This document shows, one piece after another, positions 52,653-62,200 of a stretch of DNA of 64,000 bases. Position 1 is the stretch's first letter. The number at the start of each line of letters is the position of its first letter. The stretch is from Paraburkholderia sp. DHOC27 (lineage in GTDB: Bacteria > Pseudomonadota > Gammaproteobacteria > Burkholderiales > Burkholderiaceae), in NCBI RefSeq assembly GCF_003429005.1, contig NZ_QVQV01000003.1, forward strand, positions 372,723 to 436,722, written 5' to 3'. The notes under the pieces were generated by a model that was not told the origin of the DNA, searched no databases, and was given only the letters and a program-made list of their open reading frames with translations. The position numbers and the translations under genes were made by a program.

Positions 52653-54644
52653 ATGAACACTCATTTCAAACTGACGGCGATCGCCATGTGCGTGTCGTCG
52701 TTGATGGTACTGACAGGCTGCGGGTCCACCGTACACAAGACACCGACCGTGGGAAGCGGCAGTTCGGGCGGCGGCACCCTGACGACGGGAGGAGGCTCGG
52801 GCGGATCGGGTTCAGGCGGTGGCGCGGGCTCAGGTTCGGGCTCCGGGAGCGGCACGCACACACCGACGCCTACGCCGACGCCCACTCCGGCGCCGACTCC
52901 GACTCCGACTCCGACTCCGACTCCGACTCCGACTCCGACTCCGACTCCGACGCCAACGCCGACTCCGACCCCGACGCCAACACCGACGCCGACACCAACT
53001 CCGACGCCGACACCGACACCGACGCCGACGCCGACACCAACGCCGACGCCGACGCCAACTCCGACACCGACGCCGACACCGACACCGACGCCGACGCCGA
53101 CGCCTACGCCGACACCAACGCCGACGCCGACACCGACGCCGACGCCGACGCCAACTCCGACGCCAACGCCAACGCCGACACCAACACCGACACCAACACC
53201 GACACCAACACCGACACCGACACCGACACCGACGCCTACGCCTACGCCTACGCCTACGCCGACGCCGACGCCGACGCCAACACCAACACCGACACCGACG
53301 CCTACGCCTACGCCAACGCCAACGCCTACGCCTACGCCTACGCCTACGCCTACGCCTACGCCGACGCCAACCCCGACGCCGACGCCAACGCCAACGCCCA
53401 CGCCAACCCCGAGCGCCAACGCATTCGGCATCATCATCCAGAACGCGAGCAACGTCGTCACGTCGACCGGCAAGACCGTGTCGTCGATCGGCAGCCAGAT
53501 CGGCCTTACGCCGATCCCCGGCGGCAATCCGGCCACCTCGGCTGCGCTCGGCGGCATCCTGTCGAATCTCGGCGCCGGCGTCAGCGCGCTCGGTGCCGGT
53601 GCATTCAACGGCCTCGGCCAGTTGGGCGACTCGACCAACCCGCTCGGCGTCACCTTGTCGAGCAGCGGCAACCTGGTCTACGACGCCGGCCAGGCCGTCA
53701 ACAGCGCGGGCAAGCTCGTCACCAGTCTGGGTAGCGGTCCTGCCGCTGCGCTCAGTCCGCTGACCACGCCACTCGGGAGCACGGTCTCCACGGTCGGCAA
53801 TGCGGTCAGCGGACTCGGCACCCAGCTCGGCACCACCCTTTCGACGGGTCCGATCCAGCAGGTCACGACTTCGGTCAGCACGGTCATCACGCCGATCACG
53901 AGCACGCTCGCCCAGACCACGCAGACCATCGGTGAGACGACTGGTCTCGGCGCGCCGCTCAATGGCCTGTTATCGACGCTCGGTCACGGCGTGGATGCCG
54001 CGGGTGTGAAGCTCAGCAGCGCCACCGAGAATCCGGTTGGCGAAAATCTCGGCAACGTCGTCAGCAGGCTGGGCGACACCGTCACCTCGGCTGGTGGGCT
54101 GCTGGTCGGCGGCACCGCAGGAAACAATCCGCTCGCACCCCTCACCAGCATCCTGACGGCGCTCCCGGGCACCCTGAGTGGCGGTCTCACCGGCGGCGCG
54201 GGTCTCAGCGGCGCACTCACGACAGTCACGTCGACCATCACCAGCGGCTTGGGCAGCCTGAGCGGCGGTGGTGGCGGCGGCGGCGGTGGAGGCTCCAGCA
54301 ATCCGCTTGCTCCATTGACCGGCGTTCTGTCATCCGTCACGGGAGCCTTGGGCGGCGCGGCCGGTGGGTCGGGCAATCCGCTCGCGCCAGTCACGAGCGC
54401 GGTCTCGTCGCTGACAGGTGTGCTCGGCTCGGTGGCAGGCAGCGTGTCGGTGTCCGGCGCAGTGAGCGGTTCGGCATCTGCAAGTGGCACCGCCAGCCTG
54501 CTCGCACCGGTGACGGGCCTCGTCGGCTCACTCACCTCGGGCCTGACCGGCGCGGTATCCAGCAGCGCCTCGGGTAGCAGCAGTTCCAGCAGCAGCTCGG
54601 GCGGCTTGCTGAGCGGCATCACTGGACTGGCAACGAAAAAATAA
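52653..54644 (+). CDS. Thr-Pro repeat lipoprotein
   Basis: A 663-residue exported lipoprotein: signal [20 protein letters not shown] with lipobox cysteine 23 (LTGC). A Gly/Ser-rich linker follows, then a pure Thr-Pro tract of 184 residues (70-253), which would form an extended polyproline-like rod. The C-terminal 400 residues are Ser/Gly/Thr/Leu-rich with spaced repeats such as NPLAPLTS and GLGSLSGG. Similar Burkholderia proteins are annotated as collagen-like repeat proteins, though true Gly-X-Y is not seen. It probably stands out from the outer membrane. Its ribosome binding site is in a hairpin. Confidence 0.85.
   Translation: MNTHFKLTAIAMCVSSLMVLTGCGSTVHKTPTVGSGSSGGGTLTTGGGSGGSGSGGGAGSGSGSGSGTHTPTPTPTPTPAPTPTPTPTPTPTPTPTPTPTPTPTPTPTPTPTPTPTPTPTPTPTPTPTPTPTPTPTPTPTPTPTPTPTPTPTPTPTPTPTPTPTPTPTPTPTPTPTPTPTPTPTPTPTPTPTPTPTPTPTPTPTPTPTPTPTPTPTPTPTPTPTPTPTPTPTPTPTPTPTPTPTPTPTPTPTPSANAFGIIIQNASNVVTSTGKTVSSIGSQIGLTPIPGGNPATSAALGGILSNLGAGVSALGAGAFNGLGQLGDSTNPLGVTLSSSGNLVYDAGQAVNSAGKLVTSLGSGPAAALSPLTTPLGSTVSTVGNAVSGLGTQLGTTLSTGPIQQVTTSVSTVITPITSTLAQTTQTIGETTGLGAPLNGLLSTLGHGVDAAGVKLSSATENPVGENLGNVVSRLGDTVTSAGGLLVGGTAGNNPLAPLTSILTALPGTLSGGLTGGAGLSGALTTVTSTITSGLGSLSGGGGGGGGGGSSNPLAPLTGVLSSVTGALGGAAGGSGNPLAPVTSAVSSLTGVLGSVAGSVSVSGAVSGSASASGTASLLAPVTGLVGSLTSGLTGAVSSSASGSSSSSSSSGGLLSGITGLATKK
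52860..53411 (+). repeat. Hexanucleotide (CCGACN-type) tandem repeat encoding Thr-Pro
   Basis: 552 bp made of 92 six-base units, all coding Thr-Pro except one Ala-Pro near the start. Third positions vary (CCG, CCT, CCA; ACG, ACT, ACA), forming short blocks of identical units. Unit length 6 means slippage changes rod length without breaking the frame. The tract keeps several other frames open, giving long spurious frames on both strands. Confidence 0.95.
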
Positions 54645-54670
54645 CGACGGCAACTGAAGCGTCAGGGAGG

Positions 54671-54704
54671 CGGCGGACCGGGCAACCGGTCCGCCGTGTT
54701 TTTT
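54671..54704 (+). terminator. Rho-independent terminator of the Thr-Pro lipoprotein gene
   Basis: CGGCGGACCGG (54671-54681) pairs perfectly with CCGGTCCGCCG (54686-54696) around GCAA, followed by TGTTTTTT. Just after it, GTGGTTTTGTGTGAC and GTGGCTTTGTGTGAC form a short 15-bp direct repeat. Confidence 0.9.
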
Positions 54705-54822
54705 GCGCGAGGTGGTTTTGTGTGACGTGGCTTTGTGTGACGTGATTCTGCGCGAGGTTAAGCGTATAGGAAACCCGAGCGATTGAACGGCCGTCGCATC
54801 GCTCGAGTCTCGAACCGTGTCG

Positions 54823-55827
54823 CTACACTTCGTGGTACGTATCGTAGCTGTCGCAGAAATCGTTGCGCACGACGAAGTTCGTATAGGTCATCGTCACCGA
54901 CGCTTCGAGTCCTTCCACGTAATGCCACCAGCCAATTGGCAGAAACAGCAGTTCACCGGGCTCTAGCGTGCATTCGATCAGATTGGCCCGCTGCATGGCC
55001 GGGAAACGTTCGAGGTCGACCGCATTGCCATCCACCTGGGAATAACAGTGCAGGTAGTTATAGACATGCGGCGTATCCGACATCGGAATCAGCTTCACGC
55101 GTTTGCGTCCTATCACCTGGGCCATGAAGTTATTGGTCAGGTCATGATGAAACGGCGTGCGCGTGCCGGCCGGTCCAAACCAGAAGAAACCCGTTTCGGG
55201 CGATTCCGGATCGAGATATTCACGAATGATGGGCGTGTCGTTCCACAGTGCCGCCAGCGACGCGCGATTCTGTGACGTGTTGTTGGCGGTCATATAAAAG
55301 TCATTCGTGACGCCACTGCGTTCAACCAGATCGACGTAATCGCGAAAGCGCATGGTGCGCTTCAGTTTCGGTTGATTGATCTCGTAGTTCGGATCGGACT
55401 CGCGGCCGAATTGCACTTCCACTTCGCAATCGCCACAACGCTCGCGAAAGTAATCGAAACTCCATAACGAACGTGCGGGCCACGCATCGAATGCGCCGGT
55501 GATAATCACCGGACGGTTTTGAAAGTAGTACTGCTCAAGGAATTCATCGCGCGAAAGACGTTCGCGTCGCTCGACCATATTGCCGTTACTGCGCATACGG
55601 CTTAGCGTGCCATACACCGACAAGGCCCAGTCACGCTTGCGCAAACGATTGCGCATCCGCGCGCCGCCCTGAATGTAGGGGCTAGCGAGTGCGTTGTCGA
55701 TTTCGAGCGCGGCTTCGTCGGCATTGAAGCCGTGGCTCACCAGCGCTGCGTGCAAGGTGGGCGGCGGCGCGCCCAGCAAAATGTTTTCGGCTATCCAGCG
55801 ACGCCAGTCGTCAATTGATCGGCTCAC
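54823..55827 (-). CDS. Cupin-like JmjC domain oxygenase
   Basis: A 334-residue protein of the cupin_8/JmjC-like group of Fe(II)/2-oxoglutarate oxygenases. The N-terminal 100 residues are helical and not catalytic. The barrel begins around 125 (FLEQYYFQNRPVIITGAFDAWPA). Metal ligands are in PFHHDLTNNFMAQVIGRKRV (HxD-type) and the distal His of GWWHYVEGLEASVTMTY. Hydroxylation of a protein or peptide is typical of this family. The start is GTG 55827, with AAGGAGAGAG upstream; the frame reaches 56019 only by running through the livK terminator. Confidence 0.88.
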   Translation of the reverse strand: MSRSIDDWRRWIAENILLGAPPPTLHAALVSHGFNADEAALEIDNALASPYIQGGARMRNRLRKRDWALSVYGTLSRMRSNGNMVERRERLSRDEFLEQYYFQNRPVIITGAFDAWPARSLWSFDYFRERCGDCEVEVQFGRESDPNYEINQPKLKRTMRFRDYVDLVERSGVTNDFYMTANNTSQNRASLAALWNDTPIIREYLDPESPETGFFWFGPAGTRTPFHHDLTNNFMAQVIGRKRVKLIPMSDTPHVYNYLHCYSQVDGNAVDLERFPAMQRANLIECTLEPGELLFLPIGWWHYVEGLEASVTMTYTNFVVRNDFCDSYDTYHEV

Positions 55828-55878
55828 CCTCTCTCTCCTTTTTATTGGTCTGATCGTTAGCGTCTCATGCACGCGCGC

Positions 55879-55915
55879 AAAAGAAAAGGCGCGCGTTCCG
55901 GTTAGAACGCGCGCC
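55879..55915 (-). terminator. Terminator of the LivK-type gene
   Basis: GGCGCGCGTTC (55888-55898) pairs with GAACGCGCGCC (55905-55915). On the minus strand it is followed by TTTTCTTTT. It is placed about 55 nt after the stop of the binding-protein gene. Confidence 0.9.
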
Positions 55916-55969
55916 CTAATCAACCAGCAGACAGCAGGCCAAAGCCTGCCGTCACGCGGCACATGCTTA

Positions 55970-57115
55970 TTACATCTTGACCACGTCGAGCAGCGTCTTC
56001 TTGCCTGCCTTGTAGTCATACAGCGAGATCACGCCGTGCTGCAGGTCGCCGTGCGAATCGAACGTCGTTTCGCCAATCACGCCCTTGTAGTCGGTTGCCG
56101 GCATTGCTGCCAGGATCTTCGCCGGATCCACCGAGTTAGCACGCTTCATGGCGTCGACGATGATGTACACAGCGTCATACGTGAACGGAGCGTAAATCTG
56201 GATCGGTTGACCGAAACGCTTTTCGTACTTGCCTTCGAACGCCTTGCCGCCAGCCATCTTCTCGAGCGCCATACCGGCTTCCGAGCAGACGATGTTGTCG
56301 GTTGCGTCACCGGCCAGGTCCGACAGCTTGTCGGTACAGACGCCGTCACCCGCCAGAACCTTGGCGCGCAGGCCAAGCTGCTTGGCTTGCTTGGCGAACG
56401 GGCCGCCGGTTGCGTCCATGCCGCCGTACATGATCGCGTCAGGGTTTTCGCCCTTGATCTTCGTCAGAATGGCGCGGAAGTCGACAGCCTTGTCGTTGGT
56501 CGCGTCATGCGACACCACGTTCATGCCGAGCGACTTGGCGGTCTTCTCGAATTCGTTTGCAAGGCCTTGGCCGTAAGCGGTCGAGTCGTCGACGATAGCG
56601 ACGCTCTTCACTTTCAGATCCTTGGCTGCATAGTTAGCCAGTGCCGGGCCTTGTTGCGCATCAGTCGCAACGACGCGGTACGTCGTCTTGAAGCCCTGTT
56701 GCGTGTAAGCCGGGTTCGTTGCCGACGGCGAGATCTGCACGATGCCTGCATCGCTGTAGATCTTCGAAGCCGGGATCGACGTACCCGAGTTCAAGTGACC
56801 GACCACGGCGACGACCTTGTCGTCAACCAGCTTCTGTGCGACCTGCGTCGCCGTACGCGGGTCAGCCGCGTCGTCTTGTGCGTCGAGTTCCAGCGTGACT
56901 TTCTGGCCGCCAATCGTCAGACCCTTGGCGTTGATTTCTTCCACTGCCAGACGAGCGCCGTTTTCGTTGTCTTTACCCAGGTGAGCAATACCGCCAGTAA
57001 GCGGTGCGACGTGGCCGATCTTGACGACCTCGTCCGCCACCGCGCCCGTTGCCAACGACGCAAACAACATGGCCGCAGCGCTGATCGGCAACAGCTTTTG
57101 AATCTTGATGTTCAT
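55970..57115 (-). CDS. LivK-type branched-chain amino acid ABC transporter binding protein
   Basis: A 381-residue periplasmic solute-binding protein. The signal peptide ends near ATGAVADEVV (residue 27). Mature sequence starts VVKIGHVAPLTGGIAHLGKDNENGA; the ligand cleft region has GHLNSGTSIPASKIYSDAGI and SPSATNPAYTQQGFKTTYRV. It would bind leucine, isoleucine or valine and deliver them to a LivHMGF transporter. No permease or ATPase gene is adjacent, so the binding protein is an orphan. ATG 57115 has GGAGAC upstream; the frame reaches 57283 without support. Confidence 0.94.
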   Translation of the reverse strand: MNIKIQKLLPISAAAMLFASLATGAVADEVVKIGHVAPLTGGIAHLGKDNENGARLAVEEINAKGLTIGGQKVTLELDAQDDAADPRTATQVAQKLVDDKVVAVVGHLNSGTSIPASKIYSDAGIVQISPSATNPAYTQQGFKTTYRVVATDAQQGPALANYAAKDLKVKSVAIVDDSTAYGQGLANEFEKTAKSLGMNVVSHDATNDKAVDFRAILTKIKGENPDAIMYGGMDATGGPFAKQAKQLGLRAKVLAGDGVCTDKLSDLAGDATDNIVCSEAGMALEKMAGGKAFEGKYEKRFGQPIQIYAPFTYDAVYIIVDAMKRANSVDPAKILAAMPATDYKGVIGETTFDSHGDLQHGVISLYDYKAGKKTLLDVVKM

Positions 57116-57720
57116 GTAAGTCTCCAGTTTCGGTCCCAAAAACAACGTAATCGCCCTGTGCCACCGCTTCCTTCTCGTGTCGCTCAATCCCGTGGACGAC
57201 CACGCCGGTTGCATCGTATATGCACTTGGCCAGCACGCTAAGCAGCCTGTTTGTGGCAGACGGCCATGCGTACTTGCGCGCAAGTGTAGGCTATCAAATT
57301 AATTTGTGGGATTTTTTTGAGTAAGTGGGATCAACACTAATAGCGTTTATGCGACAACATCGAATCCCGAACAGCAGGACGTCCCGCAAATCAAGGCGCC
57401 GTGCGGGTTTCCGCCAGGCGCGCATTTTCTCGCCGAGTGCCGCTTAAGCGTTTGACGGTCAATCTGGATAATGGTCTGAATACCTCTGGGACACTGCGAT
57501 GCACCCGTCTCGTACAGCGCACGACGAGCCGATTTGCAGCGGACGCTGCGTTGTCTTTTGATGATCGGCAAGTTGCCTCGAGCGTCACGCCAGGTACATA
57601 CACAGCCGCACCGCGCACCAGCACCGCGAACCGCGCTGCAACGCCATTCTTTTAGTGGCAAACTGAGCCCCCGCTGCGGGCATTGCCCGCAGGCACCCCC
57701 GCAATTTGAAGGAGAGCGAC
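57116..57720. other. Gene-free divergent interval with two palindromes
   Basis: About 600 bp between livK and the dienelactone hydrolase gene. ACTTGCGCGCAAGT (57273-57286) and CAAATTAATTTG (57296-57307) are perfect palindromes of 14 and 12 bp, 9 bp apart, 160-190 bp upstream of the livK start, suggesting regulator binding. Small open frames at 57347-57661 and its complement have no support. Confidence 0.5.
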
Positions 57721-58419
57721 GTGAGCGTGACTTCCCGATGGATCGACATTCCGGCCGGCAATGAGAGTTTCGAGGGCTACCTGGCGCTGCCCAAAGGCGG
57801 CAAGGGTCCGGCCGTCATCATCATTCAGGAAATCTTCGGCGTGAACAGCCACATTCGCGCGGTGGCCGACCAGTATGCGCAGGATGGCTACATTGCCCTC
57901 GCACCGGACATCTTCTGGCGCACCCAGCCACGCGTCGAACTGACGTATGCCGGCGCCGACCGCGACAAGGGCATCGAAATCCTGCAGAAGACGGACGTGG
58001 GTCTTGCCGTTAGCGATATCGGCGCTACAGCAGCGGTCCTGCGCGCCATGCCGGAAGTCACCGGCAAGGTGGCGGCGATCGGCTACTGCTTCGGCGGGCG
58101 GCTGTCGTATCTGGCTGCCGCACAAGGTTCGATCGACCTGGGCGTGAGCTACTACGGCGGCGGCATCCAGAATCTGCTCGGCGAGGCCGACAAGATCAAG
58201 GTGCCCATGCTGTTCCACTATGGCGAACTGGATCACGGCATTCCGCTGGAAGCGGTGGGCCAGGTGCAGGAACGTTTCGCCGGTCGTGGCGACGCCGAAT
58301 TCCACATCTACCCGAACGCCGATCACGGCTTCAACTGCACCGACCGTGCATCGTATAACCAGCATGCTGCTGCGTTGGCACACGGCCGTACGCTCGTGTT
58401 CATGGGCGAGCGTCTGTAA
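57721..58419 (+). CDS. Dienelactone hydrolase family protein
   Basis: A 232-residue alpha/beta hydrolase of the DLH family, which opens dienelactones to maleylacetate-type products in aromatic degradation. The active-site glutamate is in IIQEIFGVNSHIR (near residue 35). The nucleophile Cys is in IGYCFGGRL (near 120), and the acid and base are in FHYGELDHGIP and PNADHGFNC. The start is GTG 57721, with GAAGGAGAG upstream; the in-frame TTG at 57706 is that ribosome binding site. No catechol genes are adjacent, so the true substrate may differ. Confidence 0.92.
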   Translation: MSVTSRWIDIPAGNESFEGYLALPKGGKGPAVIIIQEIFGVNSHIRAVADQYAQDGYIALAPDIFWRTQPRVELTYAGADRDKGIEILQKTDVGLAVSDIGATAAVLRAMPEVTGKVAAIGYCFGGRLSYLAAAQGSIDLGVSYYGGGIQNLLGEADKIKVPMLFHYGELDHGIPLEAVGQVQERFAGRGDAEFHIYPNADHGFNCTDRASYNQHAAALAHGRTLVFMGERL

Positions 58420-58546
58420 ACGATTTCGCGGTTGATGCGGGGTAGCGCGCGGCTCGTTCGAGATGCGCGCCTTCTGCAAGATGCCCACCGCGGCCAGCGG
58501 CACCACTTCAGACTCACTAACAACAACTCGAGCGGGGTCATCCGGC

Positions 58547-60037
58547 GTGCTATCCGACTACCTTGCGCATGATGCAATCGGCCTCGCCCAACTGGTCCGC
58601 ACGCGCGAAGCCAGCGCACGCGAACTGCTGGACACCGCCATTGCGCGCGCCGAAGCCACCAACCCCGCCATCAACGCCATCGTCCTCAAGGACTATGACG
58701 CTGCGCGCCGGCGCGCGTCGCGTGACGACGCGTCCGAACTGGGCGACGGTCCGTTCGCCGGCGTGCCGTATCTGATCAAGGATCTCGGTGCGCAAGTGGC
58801 CGGTTTGCGGATGTCGATGGGCAGCCGTCACTATCGCCACTTCATCCCTGCGGAAGATGCACCCGTCGTCACACTGGCGCGCGCCGCCGGTCTCAACATC
58901 TTCGGCAAGACCAGCACGCCCGAACTCGGGCAGATGCCCTATACCGAGCCTGAGCTGTTCGGGCCGTGCCGCAATCCGTGGAGCCTCGATCACACGCCAG
59001 GCGGTTCGAGCGGCGGCGCGGCAGCGGCCGTCGCCGCAGGCATCATCCCGCTCGCGCATGCATCGGATGGCGGCGGCTCGATCCGCATTCCCGCTTCGTG
59101 CTGCGGCCTGTTCGGATTAAAGCCGTCACGCGGACGCATGGCCGGCACGCGCACACCCAGCGTGGGCGAACTCAGCGTCGATCATGCCGTGTCTCGCAGC
59201 GTGCGCGACAGCGCGCTCTTGCTCGACTGCATGACCGGACAAACGCAACAGATGCCCTACGGTGCGCCCGGTTCGTTTCTCGGCGCGCTCGACCAACCCC
59301 TCAAGCCGCTGCAGATTGCCTACGTGAGCGAGCCTATGCTGGCCGACACGTTATCGCCCGAGGTCCGGGCCGCACTCGACGATGCCGCGCAACTCGCGCA
59401 ATCGCTGGGGCATCATGTGGAACCGGTCTCGCTGGGGATCGATTTCGCAGCGCTGCGGCACGCGTTCCTGATGCTCGCCTCGGTGACGACGCGCGACATG
59501 GTGTTGAACGCCGAAGCCATCACGGGACGCAAACCCGTGCGCGATGAATTCGAAATCGCCACCTGGGCGATGGCGCAGATCGGTCGCAAAATCGGTGAAC
59601 GTGCGTTGCCGGCCGCGCTCGAAGAACAACGCCGTATTACGGTGAAACTCGACGACCTCCTGAGCCGCTACGACGTGATTCTGTGCGCGACGCTGGCGGG
59701 GCCGCCCATCAAGATTGGCGAGATGCAACCGAGTTCGAATGAACGTCTGCAGATGCGCGTCGTCAGCGCCATGCCGATCGAACCGCTGCTGCAAAAGATG
59801 CTCGCCGAAGCAGCCGACAAGGCCTTCGCATGGGCGGGATGCACGGAGTTGTTCAACCTCACCGGGCAACCCGCGATGTCCGTACCGCTCTACTGGAATG
59901 CGCGTGGTCTGCCGATCGGCGTGCAATTCGCCGCGCGCGAAGGCGACGAAGTCACGCTGCTGCAACTCGCCGCGCAACTGGAAAAAGCGCGTCCGTGGTT
60001 CGACAAACGACCACCGTTGATGCCCGCTCGCGCTTGA
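58547..60037 (+). CDS. Amidase signature family enzyme
   Basis: A 496-residue amidase (GatA-like fold). The Ser-cisSer-Lys triad is present: Lys in [14 protein letters not shown], cis-Ser in [16 protein letters not shown], and nucleophile Ser in [21 protein letters not shown]. The C-terminal [15 protein letters not shown] and [10 protein letters not shown] are typical. The substrate (aryl-amide, 6-aminohexanoate or others) cannot be told. The N-terminus is uncertain: GTG 58547 gives a normal family start, while ATG 58463 or 58481 would add a Ser/Thr-rich leader. Confidence 0.9.
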   Translation: MLSDYLAHDAIGLAQLVRTREASARELLDTAIARAEATNPAINAIVLKDYDAARRRASRDDASELGDGPFAGVPYLIKDLGAQVAGLRMSMGSRHYRHFIPAEDAPVVTLARAAGLNIFGKTSTPELGQMPYTEPELFGPCRNPWSLDHTPGGSSGGAAAAVAAGIIPLAHASDGGGSIRIPASCCGLFGLKPSRGRMAGTRTPSVGELSVDHAVSRSVRDSALLLDCMTGQTQQMPYGAPGSFLGALDQPLKPLQIAYVSEPMLADTLSPEVRAALDDAAQLAQSLGHHVEPVSLGIDFAALRHAFLMLASVTTRDMVLNAEAITGRKPVRDEFEIATWAMAQIGRKIGERALPAALEEQRRITVKLDDLLSRYDVILCATLAGPPIKIGEMQPSSNERLQMRVVSAMPIEPLLQKMLAEAADKAFAWAGCTELFNLTGQPAMSVPLYWNARGLPIGVQFAAREGDEVTLLQLAAQLEKARPWFDKRPPLMPARA

Positions 60038-60364
60038 AAACGCCTGAGCAGACGTGATAGCGATTTGATCGTCTCGCGCAGGAAAACGTTAGCCACATGG
60101 CAAGCGCGCCGCAGCAGGACGCAATAGTGAGAAGTACAGAGGAATCATCGCTGCTAGATGAAAGCAGGCGCAAAGGCGATTAGCACGGCCACGAATGCAG
60201 CCGGTTAAGGTGAAGGCTCGCCCCTTGAGCGAGTCGCCGGGGCGAAACTGGACACCCGCCGCGCGCTGCGTCAGGTGTCCAGAAGAAGAACTGCCTTGCA
60301 AACCGCACCGGCATGCCGCGCGGCGCTTCACGCGGGCCTGCCGGGGTACGGCGTGGGTCGAGTC
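60038..60364. other. Gene-free interval between converging genes
   Basis: Separates the amidase and HiPIP genes. CTGGACACC (60248-60256) and GGTGTCCAG (60274-60282) form a 9-bp stem that, on the minus strand, is followed by a short T-run; it may be the HiPIP terminator. No gene was recognised. Confidence 0.4.
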
Positions 60365-60673
60365 TCAGGCCTTCTTGTTGTAGGCGCTGCACCAACCCTT
60401 TGCGGAGACCTGCTTGCCGCCGAACATCGGGCAGCCGCCCCACGGGTCGGATTTACCCTGATAGAAGCTGCAATTGCCGCATTCCTGACCCGCGGCGTAT
60501 TTGGCGTACTTGGCCTTGTCGACCTGAGTCGCGTCCTGTTTGTAGCCGAGGGCCTGGGCGGTCGGATCGCTTTCAGTGACTTTCGGTGCGTCGGCAAACG
60601 CCTGGCGGGACAAGGCGAGCGTCGACGCAACGCCAATGCTCGTAATGAGGAAACTACGACGGGATGACTTCAT
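60365..60673 (-). CDS. High-potential iron-sulfur protein (HiPIP)
   Basis: A 102-residue periplasmic electron carrier with a [4Fe-4S] cluster. The leader is twin-arginine type (KSSRRSFLITSIGVAS, residues 2-17), cut near FADAP. The four cluster cysteines are Cys65 and Cys68 (CGNC), Cys81 (GGCPMF) and Cys95 (GWCSAY), spaced as in HiPIPs. These proteins carry electrons at high potential, often to respiratory oxidases or photosynthetic centres. The gene stands alone with no partner nearby. Confidence 0.95.
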   Translation of the reverse strand: MKSSRRSFLITSIGVASTLALSRQAFADAPKVTESDPTAQALGYKQDATQVDKAKYAKYAAGQECGNCSFYQGKSDPWGGCPMFGGKQVSAKGWCSAYNKKA

Positions 60674-60807
60674 GGGGACTCACTCCATTTTGTATTGAAC
60701 TGATCGCCGTTCTAACGACAGCGGTCCCCAAGGATAGCAACGAAGCCCTCGTACGTGACAACTCAAATGATAGAGATAAGAGAATCGCGACTTAAGGATA
60801 AACCCGG

Positions 60808-61914
60808 CTAGACTCGGCCAAGCTGCTCGCAGACCCGCTGCGCGATCGCCAGACAGGCGGTCAACCCGGGTGATTCAATTCCGAACAGATTGACGAGGCC
60901 TCGTACACCGTGGGCGGCCGGCCCCTGAATCACGAAGTCCGCGGCAGGTTCGCCCGGCCCCGAGAGTTTCGGTCGAATGCCGGCGTAGGCCGGTTGCAAG
61001 GCGCCGTCGGGCAGCGCCGGCCAATAAGCGCGGATCGCCGCGTAAAACGACTCGGCGCGATGCGGATCGACGTCGTAGTTGATGGCGTCGACCCATTCCA
61101 CGTCGGGACCGAAGCGCGCCTGTCCACCCAGATCGATGGTCAGATGCACGCCAAGCCCCGCTTCGTTTGGCATTGGATAGATCAGTCTGCTAAACGGCGC
61201 ACGTCCGGAAATGCTGAAGTAGTTGCCGCGCGCCAGATAAAGCGGCGGCACGTGGCGCGCATCGAGCCCGCGAATCCTGCGGGCGAGCGCATTGGCTTGC
61301 AGTCCTGCACTGTTGATGACGCATGCCGCGCTGATCGTCGTAGGTGCCGCGCCGCCCACTTTCACGATGAATTTGCCGTTACTCGCTTCGATGGATTCGA
61401 CGGGCGCATGAAACGCGCACACCGCGCCGTCGCGTTCGGCGTCGCCCTGAATGGCGAGCATCAGTTGATGACTGTCGACGATTCCCGTGCGGGGCGAGAA
61501 CACCGCCTCCACGCATTCGAGCGCGGGTTCCAGCGCCTGCGCTTCCGTGCCGGGAATTCGCATCAGATCGAGCACGCCGTTTTCCTTGCCGCGCGCCATG
61601 ATGCTTTCGAGCTGCGGAATCTGGTTGCGCGAGGTCGCAACGAGCAGCTTGCCGCAACGCGAGTGCGGCACGCCATGCGCTTCGCAGTACTCGTACAGCA
61701 TCTCGCGGCCGCGCACACACAACGCCGCCTTGAGCGAGCCGCGCGGATAGTAGAGTCCCGCGTGAATGACTTCGCTGTTGCGTGAACTGGTGCCGACGCC
61801 AATCGCTTCGGCCGCTTCCAGCACGATCACTTCATGCCCACGAACGGCGAGCGCGCGCGCGATTGCAAGGCCCACCACGCCGGCGCCGATCACTACACAT
61901 TCGATCTGATCCAT
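60808..61914 (-). CDS. FAD-dependent oxidoreductase (L-2-hydroxyglutarate oxidase-like)
   Basis: A 368-residue enzyme of the DAO/GlpD superfamily. The FAD-binding motif [20 protein letters not shown] is at residues 7-26. [20 protein letters not shown] near 45-64 is close to the LhgO/L2HGDH group. A second conserved block is [17 protein letters not shown] and the C-terminal [18 protein letters not shown] closes the FAD domain. It could oxidise L-2-hydroxyglutarate or a related hydroxyacid or amino acid. ATG 61914 is clear; the frame runs to 62061 through unrelated sequence. Confidence 0.9.
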   Translation of the reverse strand: MDQIECVVIGAGVVGLAIARALAVRGHEVIVLEAAEAIGVGTSSRNSEVIHAGLYYPRGSLKAALCVRGREMLYEYCEAHGVPHSRCGKLLVATSRNQIPQLESIMARGKENGVLDLMRIPGTEAQALEPALECVEAVFSPRTGIVDSHQLMLAIQGDAERDGAVCAFHAPVESIEASNGKFIVKVGGAAPTTISAACVINSAGLQANALARRIRGLDARHVPPLYLARGNYFSISGRAPFSRLIYPMPNEAGLGVHLTIDLGGQARFGPDVEWVDAINYDVDPHRAESFYAAIRAYWPALPDGALQPAYAGIRPKLSGPGEPAADFVIQGPAAHGVRGLVNLFGIESPGLTACLAIAQRVCEQLGRV

Positions 61915-62061
61915 GTCCCTTGACGCGGTTGACCACACCGCGCGCTGCCTCATCCATCCGGTGAAGTTATAGCCTGCATGCGGCGCCTGGCTGCCGCGCA
62001 CGGCTCGTTGTCGAACGCATTGCGCGTACCTGGCAAATTGTACGACGTAGTACAGAAACAA

Positions 62062-62089
62062 ATGCCCGCAGTCGAATGATTGCGGGCAT
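62062..62089 (-). terminator. Terminator of the AAA+ ATPase gene
   Basis: ATGCCCGCA (62062-62070) pairs with TGCGGGCAT (62081-62089). Read on the minus strand, the stem is followed by TTGTTTCT, and it is about 110 nt after the ATPase stop. Confidence 0.75.
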
Positions 62090-62200
62090 GTGCTGCTGCG
62101 CCTGAGCCGATTGCCGTTGATGCGTGGGTGCGCTCGTGGGTGCGTTGCAATTCGTGTTGTGTTCAGTGTACGCCGTCAGTCATGCGTACGCTCGCTTTCC

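Noticed and set aside
52860-53411. CRISPR-like array
   Set aside because: The repeat has no unique spacers; it is a continuous coding hexamer tract.
52661-53734. Long frames of Val-Gly, Asp-Ala or Arg repeats around the Thr-Pro tract
   Set aside because: They are other-frame readings of the same six-base repeat; only the frame with lipoprotein signal, ribosome binding site and terminator is credible.
55694-57241. 515-codon plus-strand frame over livK
   Set aside because: Antisense shadow running through the livK terminator; no recognisable domain.
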